Source of the DNA: Streptomyces sp. Y2F8-2
GTDB lineage: Bacteria > Actinomycetota > Actinomycetes > Streptomycetales > Streptomycetaceae
Length of the DNA: 64,000 nt
Direction: 5' to 3'
NCBI RefSeq assembly: GCF_014905555.1
Contig: NZ_BNGS01000002.1
Span: 434,001-498,000 of the forward strand
Positions 8,095 through 15,678 of this stretch are shown here, piece by piece (the stretch's first letter is position 1; each line of letters opens with the position of its first letter). The position numbers and the translations under genes were made by a program. The notes below the pieces were generated by a model. That model was given only the letters and a program-made list of their open reading frames with translations, did not search any database and was not told the DNA's origin.

Positions 8095-8220
8095 GTGGAC
8101 CGGGAGAGCGTCAACGACCAGGCGTGCCTGGACGAGTGGGAGACCCCTGTGTTCGAGGAGATCAGCGTGTCCGCCGAGGTGACCGCCTACATGGGCGTGT
8201 GGGAGCCCGACGGGGGATGA
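8095..8220 (+). CDS. pqqA: PqqA, peptide precursor of PQQ
   Basis: A 41-residue peptide. Near the end, AEVTAYMG carries the E-x3-Y pair (E28, Y32) that is cross-linked to build PQQ. The GTG at 8095 was chosen because an AGGAGG lies 8 nt upstream; an in-frame GTG at 8086 overlaps that site. The leader part contains DEWETPVFEEI, comparable to the W-x-x-P-x-x-x-E core of known PqqA peptides. It is longer than the usual 22-30 residues at its N-terminus. pqqB follows after 43 nt. Confidence 0.88.
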   Translation: MDRESVNDQACLDEWETPVFEEISVSAEVTAYMGVWEPDGG

Positions 8221-8263
8221 CGGCGGTGCGACGCGCCGGGCACCGGGAGGACGGCGGATCGAC

Positions 8264-9148
8264 GTGTGGGTGCGCGTGCTGGGTTCGGCGGCCGGGGGCG
8301 GTTTCCCGCAGTGGAACTGCGCCTGCCCGCCGTGTCGTGCTGTGCGGGACGGCTCCCGGCCGTGCCGTGCGCGCACCCAGTCGTCGATCGCCGTGAGCCC
8401 CGACGGGCGTGTCTGGTTCCTGTTCAACGCCTCTCCGGACGTCCGGGCGCAGATCGAGTCGTTCCCCGCTCTGCGCCCCACCGCGGCGCTGGTCGTCGTG
8501 CTCACCGACGCCGAGCTCGACCACACGCTCGGTCTGCTGTTGCTCCGGGAGGCGGAGGGCATCGAGCTGCACGCCACCAAGGCGGTGCACGACACGCTGT
8601 ACGACGGGACCTCGCTGCTGCGGATGCTCCTCGTCTACTGCCCGGTCACCTGGCACCCGGTCGAGCCGGAGACCGACGTACCGCTCACAAAGGGGCTGTC
8701 GTACCGGGCGTTCGACGTGCCCACGAGGAAACGGGCTCGCTTCGGCTCCGACGACGGGGCCGGGCAGGGGCGGGTCGTCGGCTACCGCCTGACCGACGAG
8801 CACAGTGGCCGGGCCCTGGTGTACCTGCCCTGCGTGCAGGAGCTCACCCCGGAGGTGTGCGACCGACTCGCGGACTGCGCCTGTCTGTTGGTCGACGGCA
8901 CGTGCTGGGACGACGACGAGCTGATCCGGCTCGGCAGGGGGCACCGGACCGCCCGGGAGATGGGCCACGTGCCCATCTCCGGCCCCGGCGGCAGCCTCCA
9001 GCAGCTGTCCCCGCTCCCCGTCGAGCGCACGATCTACACCCATCTGAACAACACGAACCCCGTCCTGCTCGAGGACTCGCCCGAGCGGCGCGCCGTCGAG
9101 CGACACGGCATGGAGGTCGCCGTGGACGGGCTGGACCTGTGGATCTGA
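8264..9148 (+). CDS. pqqB: PqqB, metallo-beta-lactamase-fold PQQ biosynthesis protein
   Basis: A 294-residue protein opening with VRVLGSAAGGGFPQWNC and the Cys motif C19-x-C-x-x-C24, then FNASPDVRAQI, TDAELDHTLGLLLLRE and the C-terminal THLNNTNPVL, all characteristic of PqqB. Known work assigns PqqB as a non-haem iron hydroxylase acting on the Glu-Tyr derived intermediate. A GTG start is used. It sits between pqqA and pqqC, and pqqC begins 5 nt after its stop. Confidence 0.93.
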   Translation: MWVRVLGSAAGGGFPQWNCACPPCRAVRDGSRPCRARTQSSIAVSPDGRVWFLFNASPDVRAQIESFPALRPTAALVVVLTDAELDHTLGLLLLREAEGIELHATKAVHDTLYDGTSLLRMLLVYCPVTWHPVEPETDVPLTKGLSYRAFDVPTRKRARFGSDDGAGQGRVVGYRLTDEHSGRALVYLPCVQELTPEVCDRLADCACLLVDGTCWDDDELIRLGRGHRTAREMGHVPISGPGGSLQQLSPLPVERTIYTHLNNTNPVLLEDSPERRAVERHGMEVAVDGLDLWI

Positions 9149-9153
9149 GGGTC

Positions 9154-9849
9154 ATGGCGACGGCGACGGAAACCGACGAATTCGTGGCGGCGCTGCGCGC
9201 GCAGTCCCGCCGCTACCACGACCGGCATCCCTTCCACCGGGCGATGAACGAGGGCGCGCTGACCCGTCGGCAGCTCCAGGCGTGGGCGGCGAACCGCTTC
9301 TACTACCAGGCGAACCTGCCCCGCAAAGACGCCGCGATCCTCGCCAACTGCCCCCACCGCGAGGTGCGCCGCCGCTGGATCCTGCGCATCGTCGACCAGG
9401 ACGGCACCGCGGACGGCGAGGGCGGTATCGAGGCCTGGCTGCGCCTGGGCGAGGCGCTGGGGCTGACCCGGGAGGAGATGGGGGACGAGCGGCACGTCGT
9501 CCCCGGGGTGCGGTTCGCCGTCGACGCCTACGTCACCTTCGCCCGTACCCGGCCGTGGACCGAGGCGGTGGCGTCCTCCCTGACCGAGTTGTTCGCGCCG
9601 GACCTGATGGCCGAACGGCTCACCGCGTTCGAACGCCACTATCCGTGGATCGACCGCGCGGGGCTGGCCTACTTCCGGTCCCGCCTGACCCAGGCCCCGC
9701 GCGACGCCGAGCACGCCCTGGAGGTGGTGACGGCGTACTGCGACAGCCCGGCGGAGCGGGCGGGCGCCCTGGCCGCCCTGTCCTTCAAGTGCGACGTCCT
9801 GTGGAGCATGCTCGATGCCATCGAACGGTCCTGTGCGGACGGTCGGTGA
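9154..9849 (+). CDS. pqqC: PqqC, pyrroloquinoline-quinone synthase
   Basis: A 231-residue helical, cofactor-free oxidase of the TENA/haem-oxygenase fold that performs the last eight-electron oxidation to PQQ. Family segments are YHDRHPFHRAMNEGAL, WAANRFYYQANLPRKDAAIL, RIVDQDGT and GGIEAWLRLGEALGL. The ATG at 9154 lies 5 nt after the pqqB stop. The same reading frame stays open far upstream through pqqB, which is only a high-GC shadow and not a fusion. The 3' end overlaps pqqD by 35 nt if the first pqqD ATG is used. Confidence 0.94.
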   Translation: MATATETDEFVAALRAQSRRYHDRHPFHRAMNEGALTRRQLQAWAANRFYYQANLPRKDAAILANCPHREVRRRWILRIVDQDGTADGEGGIEAWLRLGEALGLTREEMGDERHVVPGVRFAVDAYVTFARTRPWTEAVASSLTELFAPDLMAERLTAFERHYPWIDRAGLAYFRSRLTQAPRDAEHALEVVTAYCDSPAERAGALAALSFKCDVLWSMLDAIERSCADGR

Positions 9850-10111
9850 CACGGACCGTCCCCGCCTCGCGCCGCACGTCCGGCTGACCTACGACCCGGC
9901 GCGCGGGCGGCACGTCCTGCTCGCGCCGGAGGCGGTCTCCGTCCTGAACGGCACGGGCGCGGCGATCCTGGACCTGTGCGACGGCGAGCGGACGGTCACC
10001 CAGATCGTCGCTGAGCTGAGCGGGCGGTACGCCCATGTGGCCGGCGACGAGGTCCGGCTGTTCCTGGCCCGGCTCGCCGCCCGGCGATGCGTGGAGGTCG
10101 GTGATGGATAA
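9815..10111 (+). CDS. pqqD: PqqD, peptide chaperone (RRE domain)
   Basis: A protein of up to 98 residues that binds PqqA and presents it to PqqE; its winged-helix fold is the founding RiPP recognition element. Recognisable parts are PHVRLTYDPARGRHVLLAPE, VSVLNGTGAAILDLCDGERTV and a C-terminal LAARRCVEV. The ATG at 9815 lies inside pqqC; an in-frame GTG at 9833 would shorten the overlap and the protein by 6 residues. The stop overlaps the pqqE start by 8 nt, so translation is coupled. Confidence 0.9.
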   Translation: MPSNGPVRTVGDTDRPRLAPHVRLTYDPARGRHVLLAPEAVSVLNGTGAAILDLCDGERTVTQIVAELSGRYAHVAGDEVRLFLARLAARRCVEVGDG

Positions 10112-11195
10112 ACCTCTCGGGCTGCTGGCCGAACTCACCTACGCGTGCCCGCTGCACTGCCCGTACTGCTCCAACCCGCTGAACCTCGGTGACTTCGGGG
10201 ACGAGCTGACGACCGAGGAGTGGCGGCGGGTGGTGACCGAGGCCGCCGGTCTCGGGGTGCTGCAGCTGCACCTGTCCGGTGGTGAGCCGCTGGTGCGCCG
10301 CGACCTCGTCGAGATCGTGCACCACGCCGGTGACCTCGGGCTGTACACCAACCTCATCACCGGTGCGGCCGGCCTGACGCCCCGCCGTGCCGAGCAGCTG
10401 CGCGCCGCGGGCCTGGACCATGTGCAGATCAGCATCCAGGCCGACGAGCCGGCGCTGTCCGACCGCATCGCCGGAACGCCGTCCTTCGCCCGCAAGACGG
10501 CGGCGGCCCGGCTGGTGAAGGACCTGGGCTGGCCCCTCACCGTCAACGTGGTCCTCCACCGGCACAACATCGACCGCATCGACCGCATCCTCGCCCTCGC
10601 CGAGGAACTGGCCGCCGATCGCGTCGAGCTGGCCAACACCCAGTACTACGGCTGGGCCTGGCGCAACAAGGAAGCGCTGCTGCCCAGCACGGCCCAGCTG
10701 GCGCGCGCCGAGCCGGTGGTGCGTGCGGCACGGATCCGCCTCAGGGACCGGATGGAGATCATCTACGTCGTCCCCGACTACCACGGCCGGTACCCGAAGC
10801 CCTGCATGGGCGGCTGGGGCCGGCGGCAGCTCACCGTGGTCCCGAACGGGGACGTGCTGCCCTGCCCGCCCGCGCACGCGCTGCCGCTGCCCCGCGCCAG
10901 TGTGCGCGAGCACTCCCTGGCATGGATCTGGGAGAGCTCACCGCTGTTCCAGCACTTCCGCGGCACGGACTGGATGCCGGAGCCCTGCCGGAGCTGTCCG
11001 CGCCGCGAGGTCGACTTCGGCGGGTGCCGCTGCCAGGCGTTCCTGCTCACCGGCGACGCCGCCCGCACCGACCCGGTGTGCCACCTGTCCCCCGACCACG
11101 GGATCGTCGCCGCGGCCGTGCGGGCCGCCGACGAGGCGGCCGGGCGGCGAGAGCACGTCCTTGCGCCCCGGCCGCATCCGGGCCGTCCGGTGTGA
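10104..11195 (+). CDS. pqqE: PqqE, radical SAM enzyme cross-linking PqqA
   Basis: A 363-residue radical SAM enzyme forming the C-C bond between the Glu and Tyr side chains of PqqA. The SAM cluster motif is C15-x3-C19-x2-C22 in LTYACPLHCPYCSNPL, followed by LHLSGGEPLVRRDL. The SPASM-like C-terminus holds the auxiliary-cluster cysteines in PNGDVLPCPPA, EPCRSCPR, GGCRCQAF and DPVCHLSPDHG. The start at 10104 overlaps the pqqD stop by 8 nt, so no later start is needed. With pqqABCD this gives the full pathway in one operon. Confidence 0.95.
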   Translation: MDKPLGLLAELTYACPLHCPYCSNPLNLGDFGDELTTEEWRRVVTEAAGLGVLQLHLSGGEPLVRRDLVEIVHHAGDLGLYTNLITGAAGLTPRRAEQLRAAGLDHVQISIQADEPALSDRIAGTPSFARKTAAARLVKDLGWPLTVNVVLHRHNIDRIDRILALAEELAADRVELANTQYYGWAWRNKEALLPSTAQLARAEPVVRAARIRLRDRMEIIYVVPDYHGRYPKPCMGGWGRRQLTVVPNGDVLPCPPAHALPLPRASVREHSLAWIWESSPLFQHFRGTDWMPEPCRSCPRREVDFGGCRCQAFLLTGDAARTDPVCHLSPDHGIVAAAVRAADEAAGRREHVLAPRPHPGRPV

Positions 11196-11202
11196 GTCCG
11201 CC

Positions 11203-12279
11203 GTGGCCTCGATCCTGCTGTTCGTCGCCGGGGCGGCCCTGCTGGTGTTCAGCGCCGAGCAGCTGATCCGGCGGCTCGTCGGGATCGCGAGCGGCTTCCA
11301 CATCTCCCTGTTCCTGGTGTCCGTCGTCTTCACGGGCATCGAGTTCGACGACATCGTTCTCGGCGTCGCGCTGAACATCGAGGACCTCGGCGGAGTCGCA
11401 CTGGGTGTGGTGATCGGGACCGCGCTGTCCATGACGGGAGTGGTGCTGGCCCTCGCGGCGATCCTCACGCCCACCCGCGTCACGATTCCGCGCGACTACG
11501 TCCTGATCTTCGCCTGCGCACCCCTCGTGATGGTCGTGTGCGCGCTGACCGCGCCGCTCACCGCTCTTGACGGCGTCGCGCTCCTCGGGCTGTTCGCGCT
11601 GTTCCTCGCCTATGTGGCGGTCCGGGAGTCGCGGGCCGACACACCGGTGTTCCGGGACGCGGAGCTGTACGAGGCGTACTCCCTCGCCCGGGGCTCCGGG
11701 AACGCCGCACCGGTCCGCCGGGAGGGGGACGCCTGCGCGATCACCGCGGAACGGACCCGCGCGGGAGCGCCGCCGGGTGACGGCCTGCTCGCCCAGGTGC
11801 GCGAACGGTCCGGCTGGACGGGGCTCGGCCTCGCGGTGCTCGCCCTGGCCGGCCTCGTCGCCGGTTCCGCCATCACCGGCATCGGCACCAAGGGCATCCT
11901 GCAGACGTACGGGCTTCAGGGAACCGTCTTCGGCGCGACCATCGTGACGGTGGTGCTGACGGTCGAGGACATCTTCCTGACCGTGGAACCGGCCCGGAAG
12001 GGGGCACCGGAGATCGGGGTCGGCAACGTCGTCGGCAGCGTCGTCTTCTCGGTCACGGGCAAGCTCGGCATCGTGCTGCTGGCAGGCAGCGTGGTCATCG
12101 ACCGGAGCGTCCTGACCTGGCATCTGCCCGCGCTGCTCGTGGTCAACGGGCTCGGGGCGTACGTCATCTCCACCGGGCGGCTCAGGCGCCGGCACGGTTT
12201 CGCGCTGCTCGCGCTGTACGTCGTGTACTGGGTCGTGAGTTTCACCGGGTTCGGAATGGTTCCGGCCGATACGTCCTGA
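11203..12279 (+). CDS. CaCA-superfamily cation exchanger linked to the PQQ genes
   Basis: A 358-residue membrane protein with two homologous halves of about five helices each and a cytoplasmic loop of about 90 residues between them. Each half has an acidic alpha-repeat: VFTGIEFDDIVLGVALNI in the first, and LTVEDIFLTVEP plus GNVVGSVVFSVTGKLG in the second. The usual G-T-S-x-P-E core of sodium/calcium exchangers is altered, so the ion cannot be assigned. The GTG at 11203 is 7 nt after the pqqE stop, which makes it part of the PQQ operon. A role in moving calcium or a lanthanide for the dehydrogenase is plausible but inferred. Confidence 0.8.
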   Translation: MASILLFVAGAALLVFSAEQLIRRLVGIASGFHISLFLVSVVFTGIEFDDIVLGVALNIEDLGGVALGVVIGTALSMTGVVLALAAILTPTRVTIPRDYVLIFACAPLVMVVCALTAPLTALDGVALLGLFALFLAYVAVRESRADTPVFRDAELYEAYSLARGSGNAAPVRREGDACAITAERTRAGAPPGDGLLAQVRERSGWTGLGLAVLALAGLVAGSAITGIGTKGILQTYGLQGTVFGATIVTVVLTVEDIFLTVEPARKGAPEIGVGNVVGSVVFSVTGKLGIVLLAGSVVIDRSVLTWHLPALLVVNGLGAYVISTGRLRRRHGFALLALYVVYWVVSFTGFGMVPADTS

Positions 12280-12305
12280 CAGTGCCGGGTGCCGGCCCCG
12301 CCTCC

Positions 12306-12340
12306 CGCGACGGACGCGCCTCCCTGCCACGTAGAGCAGA
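12306..12340 (+). promoter_or_regulatory. Promoter-like element, copy 1, before the lytic transglycosylase
   Basis: Holds CGCGACGGAC (12306-12315), a 14-nt spacer, then CGTAGAGCAGA (12330-12340), ending 32 nt before the GTG at 12373. The same two blocks with exactly the same 14-nt spacer recur at 14680-14714 before the Mce operon, while the spacers differ in sequence. Two short conserved blocks at fixed distance are what a -35/-10 pair for an alternative sigma factor would look like. The sigma-like gene at 13557 lies between the two copies. Confidence 0.55.
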
Positions 12341-12372
12341 GGAAGGGATCCGTACAGGGAGGGGAGTGCTCC

Positions 12373-13503
12373 GTGGCAGGGCGAGTGTTCAGGCATGCGT
12401 TCGGGGGTGCGTTCAAGGGAGTCAGGGGGACGGCGGTCGCGGCGGCGGCCATGGCGGCGCTCACCGCTTCGCAGGCGCCGGGCGCGGTGGCGGCACGGGC
12501 CTCCGAGCCCGCGCGGCCGGACGCCCCCGCCGAGCACGGGCCGAGCGTGTCGGGTGACACCCCTTACCGCACCGAACTGCCACCGCTGCGCACGGGAAAG
12601 CCGGACCAGGGCGGGCGGTCGCAGGGCGGGCGAGCGGCGACGGGCGGCGCGGGGGCGCTGCCCGCGACGGTGTTCGCCGCCTACCGGCACGCCGAGGCGG
12701 AACTGGCGCGCACCGCGCCCGGATGCCATCTGCGCTGGCAGTTGCTGGCCGCGATCGGTCAGGTGGAGTCCGGGCAGGCGTGGGGCGGCCGAGTGCGGGC
12801 GGACGGAACGACGGTGACACCGATCCTCGGACCGCGACTGACCGGCGGTCCCTACGCCGTCGTACGGGACACCGACGGGGGCGCCTACGACGGGGACACG
12901 GTATACGACCGCGCGGTCGGGCCGATGCAGTTCATCCCCTCCACCTGGGCCCACTGGGGCGCGGACGGCAACGGTGACGGACGGGACGACCCCGACAACG
13001 TCTTCGACGCGGCGCTCGCCGCGGGCCGCTACCTGTGCGCGGGCGGCCGGGACCTGTCGGACCCCGCGCAACTGGACCGGGCCGTCCTGGGCTACAACGC
13101 CTCGCAGGAGTACCTGCGGACGGTCAGGGCCTGGTACGCGTACTTCCTGGCAGGGCACCGCGTGGTGCCGGACCTGCCCGGGGGCGCCGCGGCGTCGCGG
13201 GGACCGAAGCCGCCCCGGCAGGGCGGCACGGCGCACCCCTCACCGAAGCCGTCGGGGCACCGCCCGGGCACGGCGCCGACCCCGGCTCCGTCGGCCACGC
13301 TCTCCGAGCCCTCCCCCGCCCCGTCCCCGTCCCGTACGGCCGGGGTGCCGCAGCAGACGGACGCCCCGCCGTCGCTGCCCGTGCCCACCCCGAGCATCGG
13401 GCTCCCCGGGGCCGGGGTGCTGCCCAGCGGGGGCCCGCTGACCAGCAACAGTGCGGACACGATGGGCTCCGCCCCCTCCCCAACCGCTGATACTGGGCGG
13501 TAA
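12373..13503 (+). CDS. Secreted lytic transglycosylase with Pro/Ser-rich tail
   Basis: A 376-residue exported murein hydrolase. A signal segment (about 1-40, with VAAAAMAALTASQAPGAVAA) precedes an MltB-like catalytic domain: LLAAIGQVESGQAW holds the catalytic Glu, GPMQFIPSTWAHWG is the substrate-groove motif, and VLGYNASQEYLRTV closes the domain. From about residue 275 the protein is a low-complexity Pro/Ser/Ala tail, likely spanning or binding the wall. The GTG at 12373 was chosen because of the GGGAGGGG ribosome site and because it starts the signal peptide cleanly; an earlier in-frame ATG at 12289 lies upstream of the putative promoter. The sigma-like gene follows after 53 nt. Confidence 0.88.
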   Translation: MAGRVFRHAFGGAFKGVRGTAVAAAAMAALTASQAPGAVAARASEPARPDAPAEHGPSVSGDTPYRTELPPLRTGKPDQGGRSQGGRAATGGAGALPATVFAAYRHAEAELARTAPGCHLRWQLLAAIGQVESGQAWGGRVRADGTTVTPILGPRLTGGPYAVVRDTDGGAYDGDTVYDRAVGPMQFIPSTWAHWGADGNGDGRDDPDNVFDAALAAGRYLCAGGRDLSDPAQLDRAVLGYNASQEYLRTVRAWYAYFLAGHRVVPDLPGGAAASRGPKPPRQGGTAHPSPKPSGHRPGTAPTPAPSATLSEPSPAPSPSRTAGVPQQTDAPPSLPVPTPSIGLPGAGVLPSGGPLTSNSADTMGSAPSPTADTGR

Positions 13504-13556
13504 TGTCGCCACCCGCCGGGTGCACAGGACCGGCGGGTGAGCGCAAAGGGGCCCTC

Positions 13557-14618
13557 ATGGCGACGGACATGCCTGCTGAGACAGGGGCGGCCAGGGACGC
13601 GGAGACACACGCGGCCCACGACCGGTGGAAGCGCATGTGGAGCCACCGGGAGCACCTGCTCAAGGTGGCCCGGCGCCGGTCGATGAGCCTGGAGGACGCC
13701 GAGGACGCGGTGCACGAGGCGATGCTGCGCGCGGCGGAGCGCCCGGATCTCGACGACGAGCGGCTCGGCGCCTGGCTGACCACGGTGACCATGCGGCTGT
13801 GCGTGGACCGGTACCGGCAGGTCAACCGGGAGGCCGAGGTGCGCAGCAGCCCCACGCTCCTCACGCCGGGCCCGGTGCCCGTGGACGAGGCGGTGTGCGA
13901 CCGGGCCGAGGCCCGCTGGCTCGCCGTGCGCAGCGGGGAGTTGCCGGCGCGCCAGGCGGAGGCCCTGCGGCTGAAGTCCGAGGACCTGGACGTGGGCCAG
14001 GTCGCCGTGCGGATGGGCCTGAGCTACCGCACCGTCGAGTCGTTGCTGGCCCGGGCCCGGCGGACGCTGCGCGCCTCGCTGGCCGGGACGCTGGGCGCCG
14101 TGCTCTTCCTGCTCGGGCGTGGACGGCCGAGCGGGGCCGGCAAGGCGCAGACGGTCGCGGTCACCTCGACGGCGGCGACGCTGGTGGTGGCCGGGTTCGT
14201 CCTGCCGCAGACGCTGGGCGGAGGCGGCGGCGCCACTGAGGCGCCGGTCCCGCGTCCGGCGGTGTCGCAGAGCGCCGAGCCGCTCCGGACGGGGAGCACG
14301 GGCAGCACGGACCGGCTTCATACGCCGCGGGCGCACACGGTCTCGCAGACGAAGCGTGCGCCGGCCGGCCGGGAGACGGCCCGCACACCGGGCACCGGCT
14401 CACCGCTGCCCCTGTCCGTGCCGTCCCTGCCGGAGGTGTCGTCGGCCCCGCTGCCGACGCTGTCGGCGCCCGGGGTCTCCGGCGTGCCCACGGTGCCGAA
14501 GCTGCCGGTCCCCTCCGCCGCCCCCTCGCTCCCGTCGGTCCCGACGGGGATTCCCTCCCTGCCCTCCGCCTCGCTGCCCGTGCCCACCCCGAGCACGCCT
14601 TCGGTGAAGCTGCCGTAG
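13557..14618 (+). CDS. ECF-like sigma factor with C-terminal membrane helix and Pro-rich tail
   Basis: A 353-residue protein. About residues 20-85 form sigma region 2 (HREHLLKVARRRSMSLEDAE, then WLTTVTMRLCVDRYR) and about 122-170 form region 4 (ARQAEALRLKSEDLDVGQVA, then YRTVESLLARARRTL). After two hydrophobic stretches (about 175-185 and a likely membrane helix near 200-217) the remaining 130 residues are Pro/Ser/Thr/Val-rich with repeated VPSLP-like units and would lie outside the cell. No separate anti-sigma gene is adjacent, so membrane tethering could be the control. The ATG at 13557 is preferred over 13503, which overlaps the upstream stop. Confidence 0.8.
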   Translation: MATDMPAETGAARDAETHAAHDRWKRMWSHREHLLKVARRRSMSLEDAEDAVHEAMLRAAERPDLDDERLGAWLTTVTMRLCVDRYRQVNREAEVRSSPTLLTPGPVPVDEAVCDRAEARWLAVRSGELPARQAEALRLKSEDLDVGQVAVRMGLSYRTVESLLARARRTLRASLAGTLGAVLFLLGRGRPSGAGKAQTVAVTSTAATLVVAGFVLPQTLGGGGGATEAPVPRPAVSQSAEPLRTGSTGSTDRLHTPRAHTVSQTKRAPAGRETARTPGTGSPLPLSVPSLPEVSSAPLPTLSAPGVSGVPTVPKLPVPSAAPSLPSVPTGIPSLPSASLPVPTPSTPSVKLP

Positions 14619-14679
14619 GACCCGTCGGCGACGCCGCCGCAGGCGGCTGCCGGCGCGTCCGAAAAAATTTCCGCTTCCT

Positions 14680-14714
14680 CGCGACGGACCCCCCGCCCCT
14701 CCCCGTAGAGCAGA
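14680..14714 (+). promoter_or_regulatory. Promoter-like element, copy 2, before the Mce operon
   Basis: CGCGACGGAC (14680-14689), 14 nt, then CGTAGAGCAGA (14704-14714), ending 37 nt before the Mce ATPase ATG. It is identical in both blocks and in spacing to the element at 12306-12340. Just upstream is a GCCGCC-N3-GGCGGC hairpin (about 14633-14647) and an A6T3 run, which may end the sigma transcript. Whether the sigma-like protein of 13557-14618 reads these elements is a hypothesis. Confidence 0.55.
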
Positions 14715-14751
14715 TGTCGGAGCTGCTCAGCGGGCGAAGGGTGGAGCACGG

Positions 14752-15678
14752 ATGGGTGTCGAGATCTGTGTGGAAGGGCTGACCAAGTCCTTCGGACACC
14801 AGGTCATCTGGCAGGACGTCTCGCTGACGCTGCCCGCCGGGGAGGTCTCCGTGATGCTCGGTCCCTCCGGCACGGGCAAGTCCGTGTTCCTCAAGACACT
14901 CGTCGGGCTGCTCAGACCCGAGCGCGGCTCGGTGAAGGTCGCGGGACGGGACATCACCAGGTTGCGCGAGCACGAGCTGTACGAGGTGCGGAAGCTGTTC
15001 GGCGTGCTGTTCCAGGACGGCGCGCTGTTCGGCTCGATGAACCTGTACGACAACATCGCCTTCCCGCTGCGTGAGCACACCCGCAAGTCCGAGTCCGAGA
15101 TCCGGCGGATCGTGCTGGAGAAGATGGACATGGTCGGCCTGCTCGGCGCCGAGGGAAAGCTGCCCGGTGAGATCTCCGGCGGTATGCGCAAGCGGGCCGG
15201 GCTCGCCCGGGCACTGGTGCTCGATCCGGAGATCGTCCTCTTCGACGAGCCGGACTCGGGCCTCGACCCGGTGCGCGTGGCCTATCTCAACCAGCTCATC
15301 GTCGACCTCAACGCACAGACCGGCGCCACCTTCCTGATCGTCACCCACGACATCGCCTCGGCCCGCCAGGTCCCCGACAACATCGGGCTGCTGTTCCGCC
15401 GCGAACTGGTGATGTTCGGGCCCCGCGAAAAGCTGCTGACCAGCGACGAGCCCGTGGTGCGCCAGTTCCTGAACGGCCGGATGCAGGGTCCCATCGGCAT
15501 GGCGGAGGAGAAGGACGCCGCCCAGGTCGAGCAGGAGCTGGCACGTCTGGACGACAGCGCGCCCCAGGAGATGACTCCCCGGCTGCTGCCGGGCCCGGGC
15601 ATCACCCGCCCGCCCCGCTGGGAGGCCATCGCCAGACGTGAGGCCGCACTGCACCGGAAGGAGGCCGCCGGCGCATGA
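14752..15678 (+). CDS. Mce/Mla transporter ATPase (MceG/MlaF-like)
   Basis: A 308-residue ABC ATPase that powers an Mce lipid importer. The Walker A is GPSGTGKS (37-44), the Q-loop is in LFQDGALFGSMNLYDN (about 87-101), the signature is ISGGMRKR (141-148) and the Walker B/D-loop is IVLFDEPDSGLDP (161-173). The segment about 230-265 (PREKLLTSDEPVVRQFLNGR, then GPIGM) is the C-terminal extension typical of Mla/Mce ATPases, which contacts the permease. It heads an operon of 11 genes and overlaps the first YrbE gene by 4 nt. Confidence 0.93.
   Translation: MGVEICVEGLTKSFGHQVIWQDVSLTLPAGEVSVMLGPSGTGKSVFLKTLVGLLRPERGSVKVAGRDITRLREHELYEVRKLFGVLFQDGALFGSMNLYDNIAFPLREHTRKSESEIRRIVLEKMDMVGLLGAEGKLPGEISGGMRKRAGLARALVLDPEIVLFDEPDSGLDPVRVAYLNQLIVDLNAQTGATFLIVTHDIASARQVPDNIGLLFRRELVMFGPREKLLTSDEPVVRQFLNGRMQGPIGMAEEKDAAQVEQELARLDDSAPQEMTPRLLPGPGITRPPRWEAIARREAALHRKEAAGA

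Noticed and set aside
5790..8114. A 774-residue minus-strand frame opposite the cupredoxin and PQQ dehydrogenase genes
   Set aside because: Antisense shadow; the plus strand has clear quinoprotein motifs and ribosome sites.
8266..9849. An apparent PqqB-PqqC fusion frame
   Set aside because: The part before 9154 is out of frame with pqqB and has no sequence character; pqqC has its own ATG 5 nt after pqqB.
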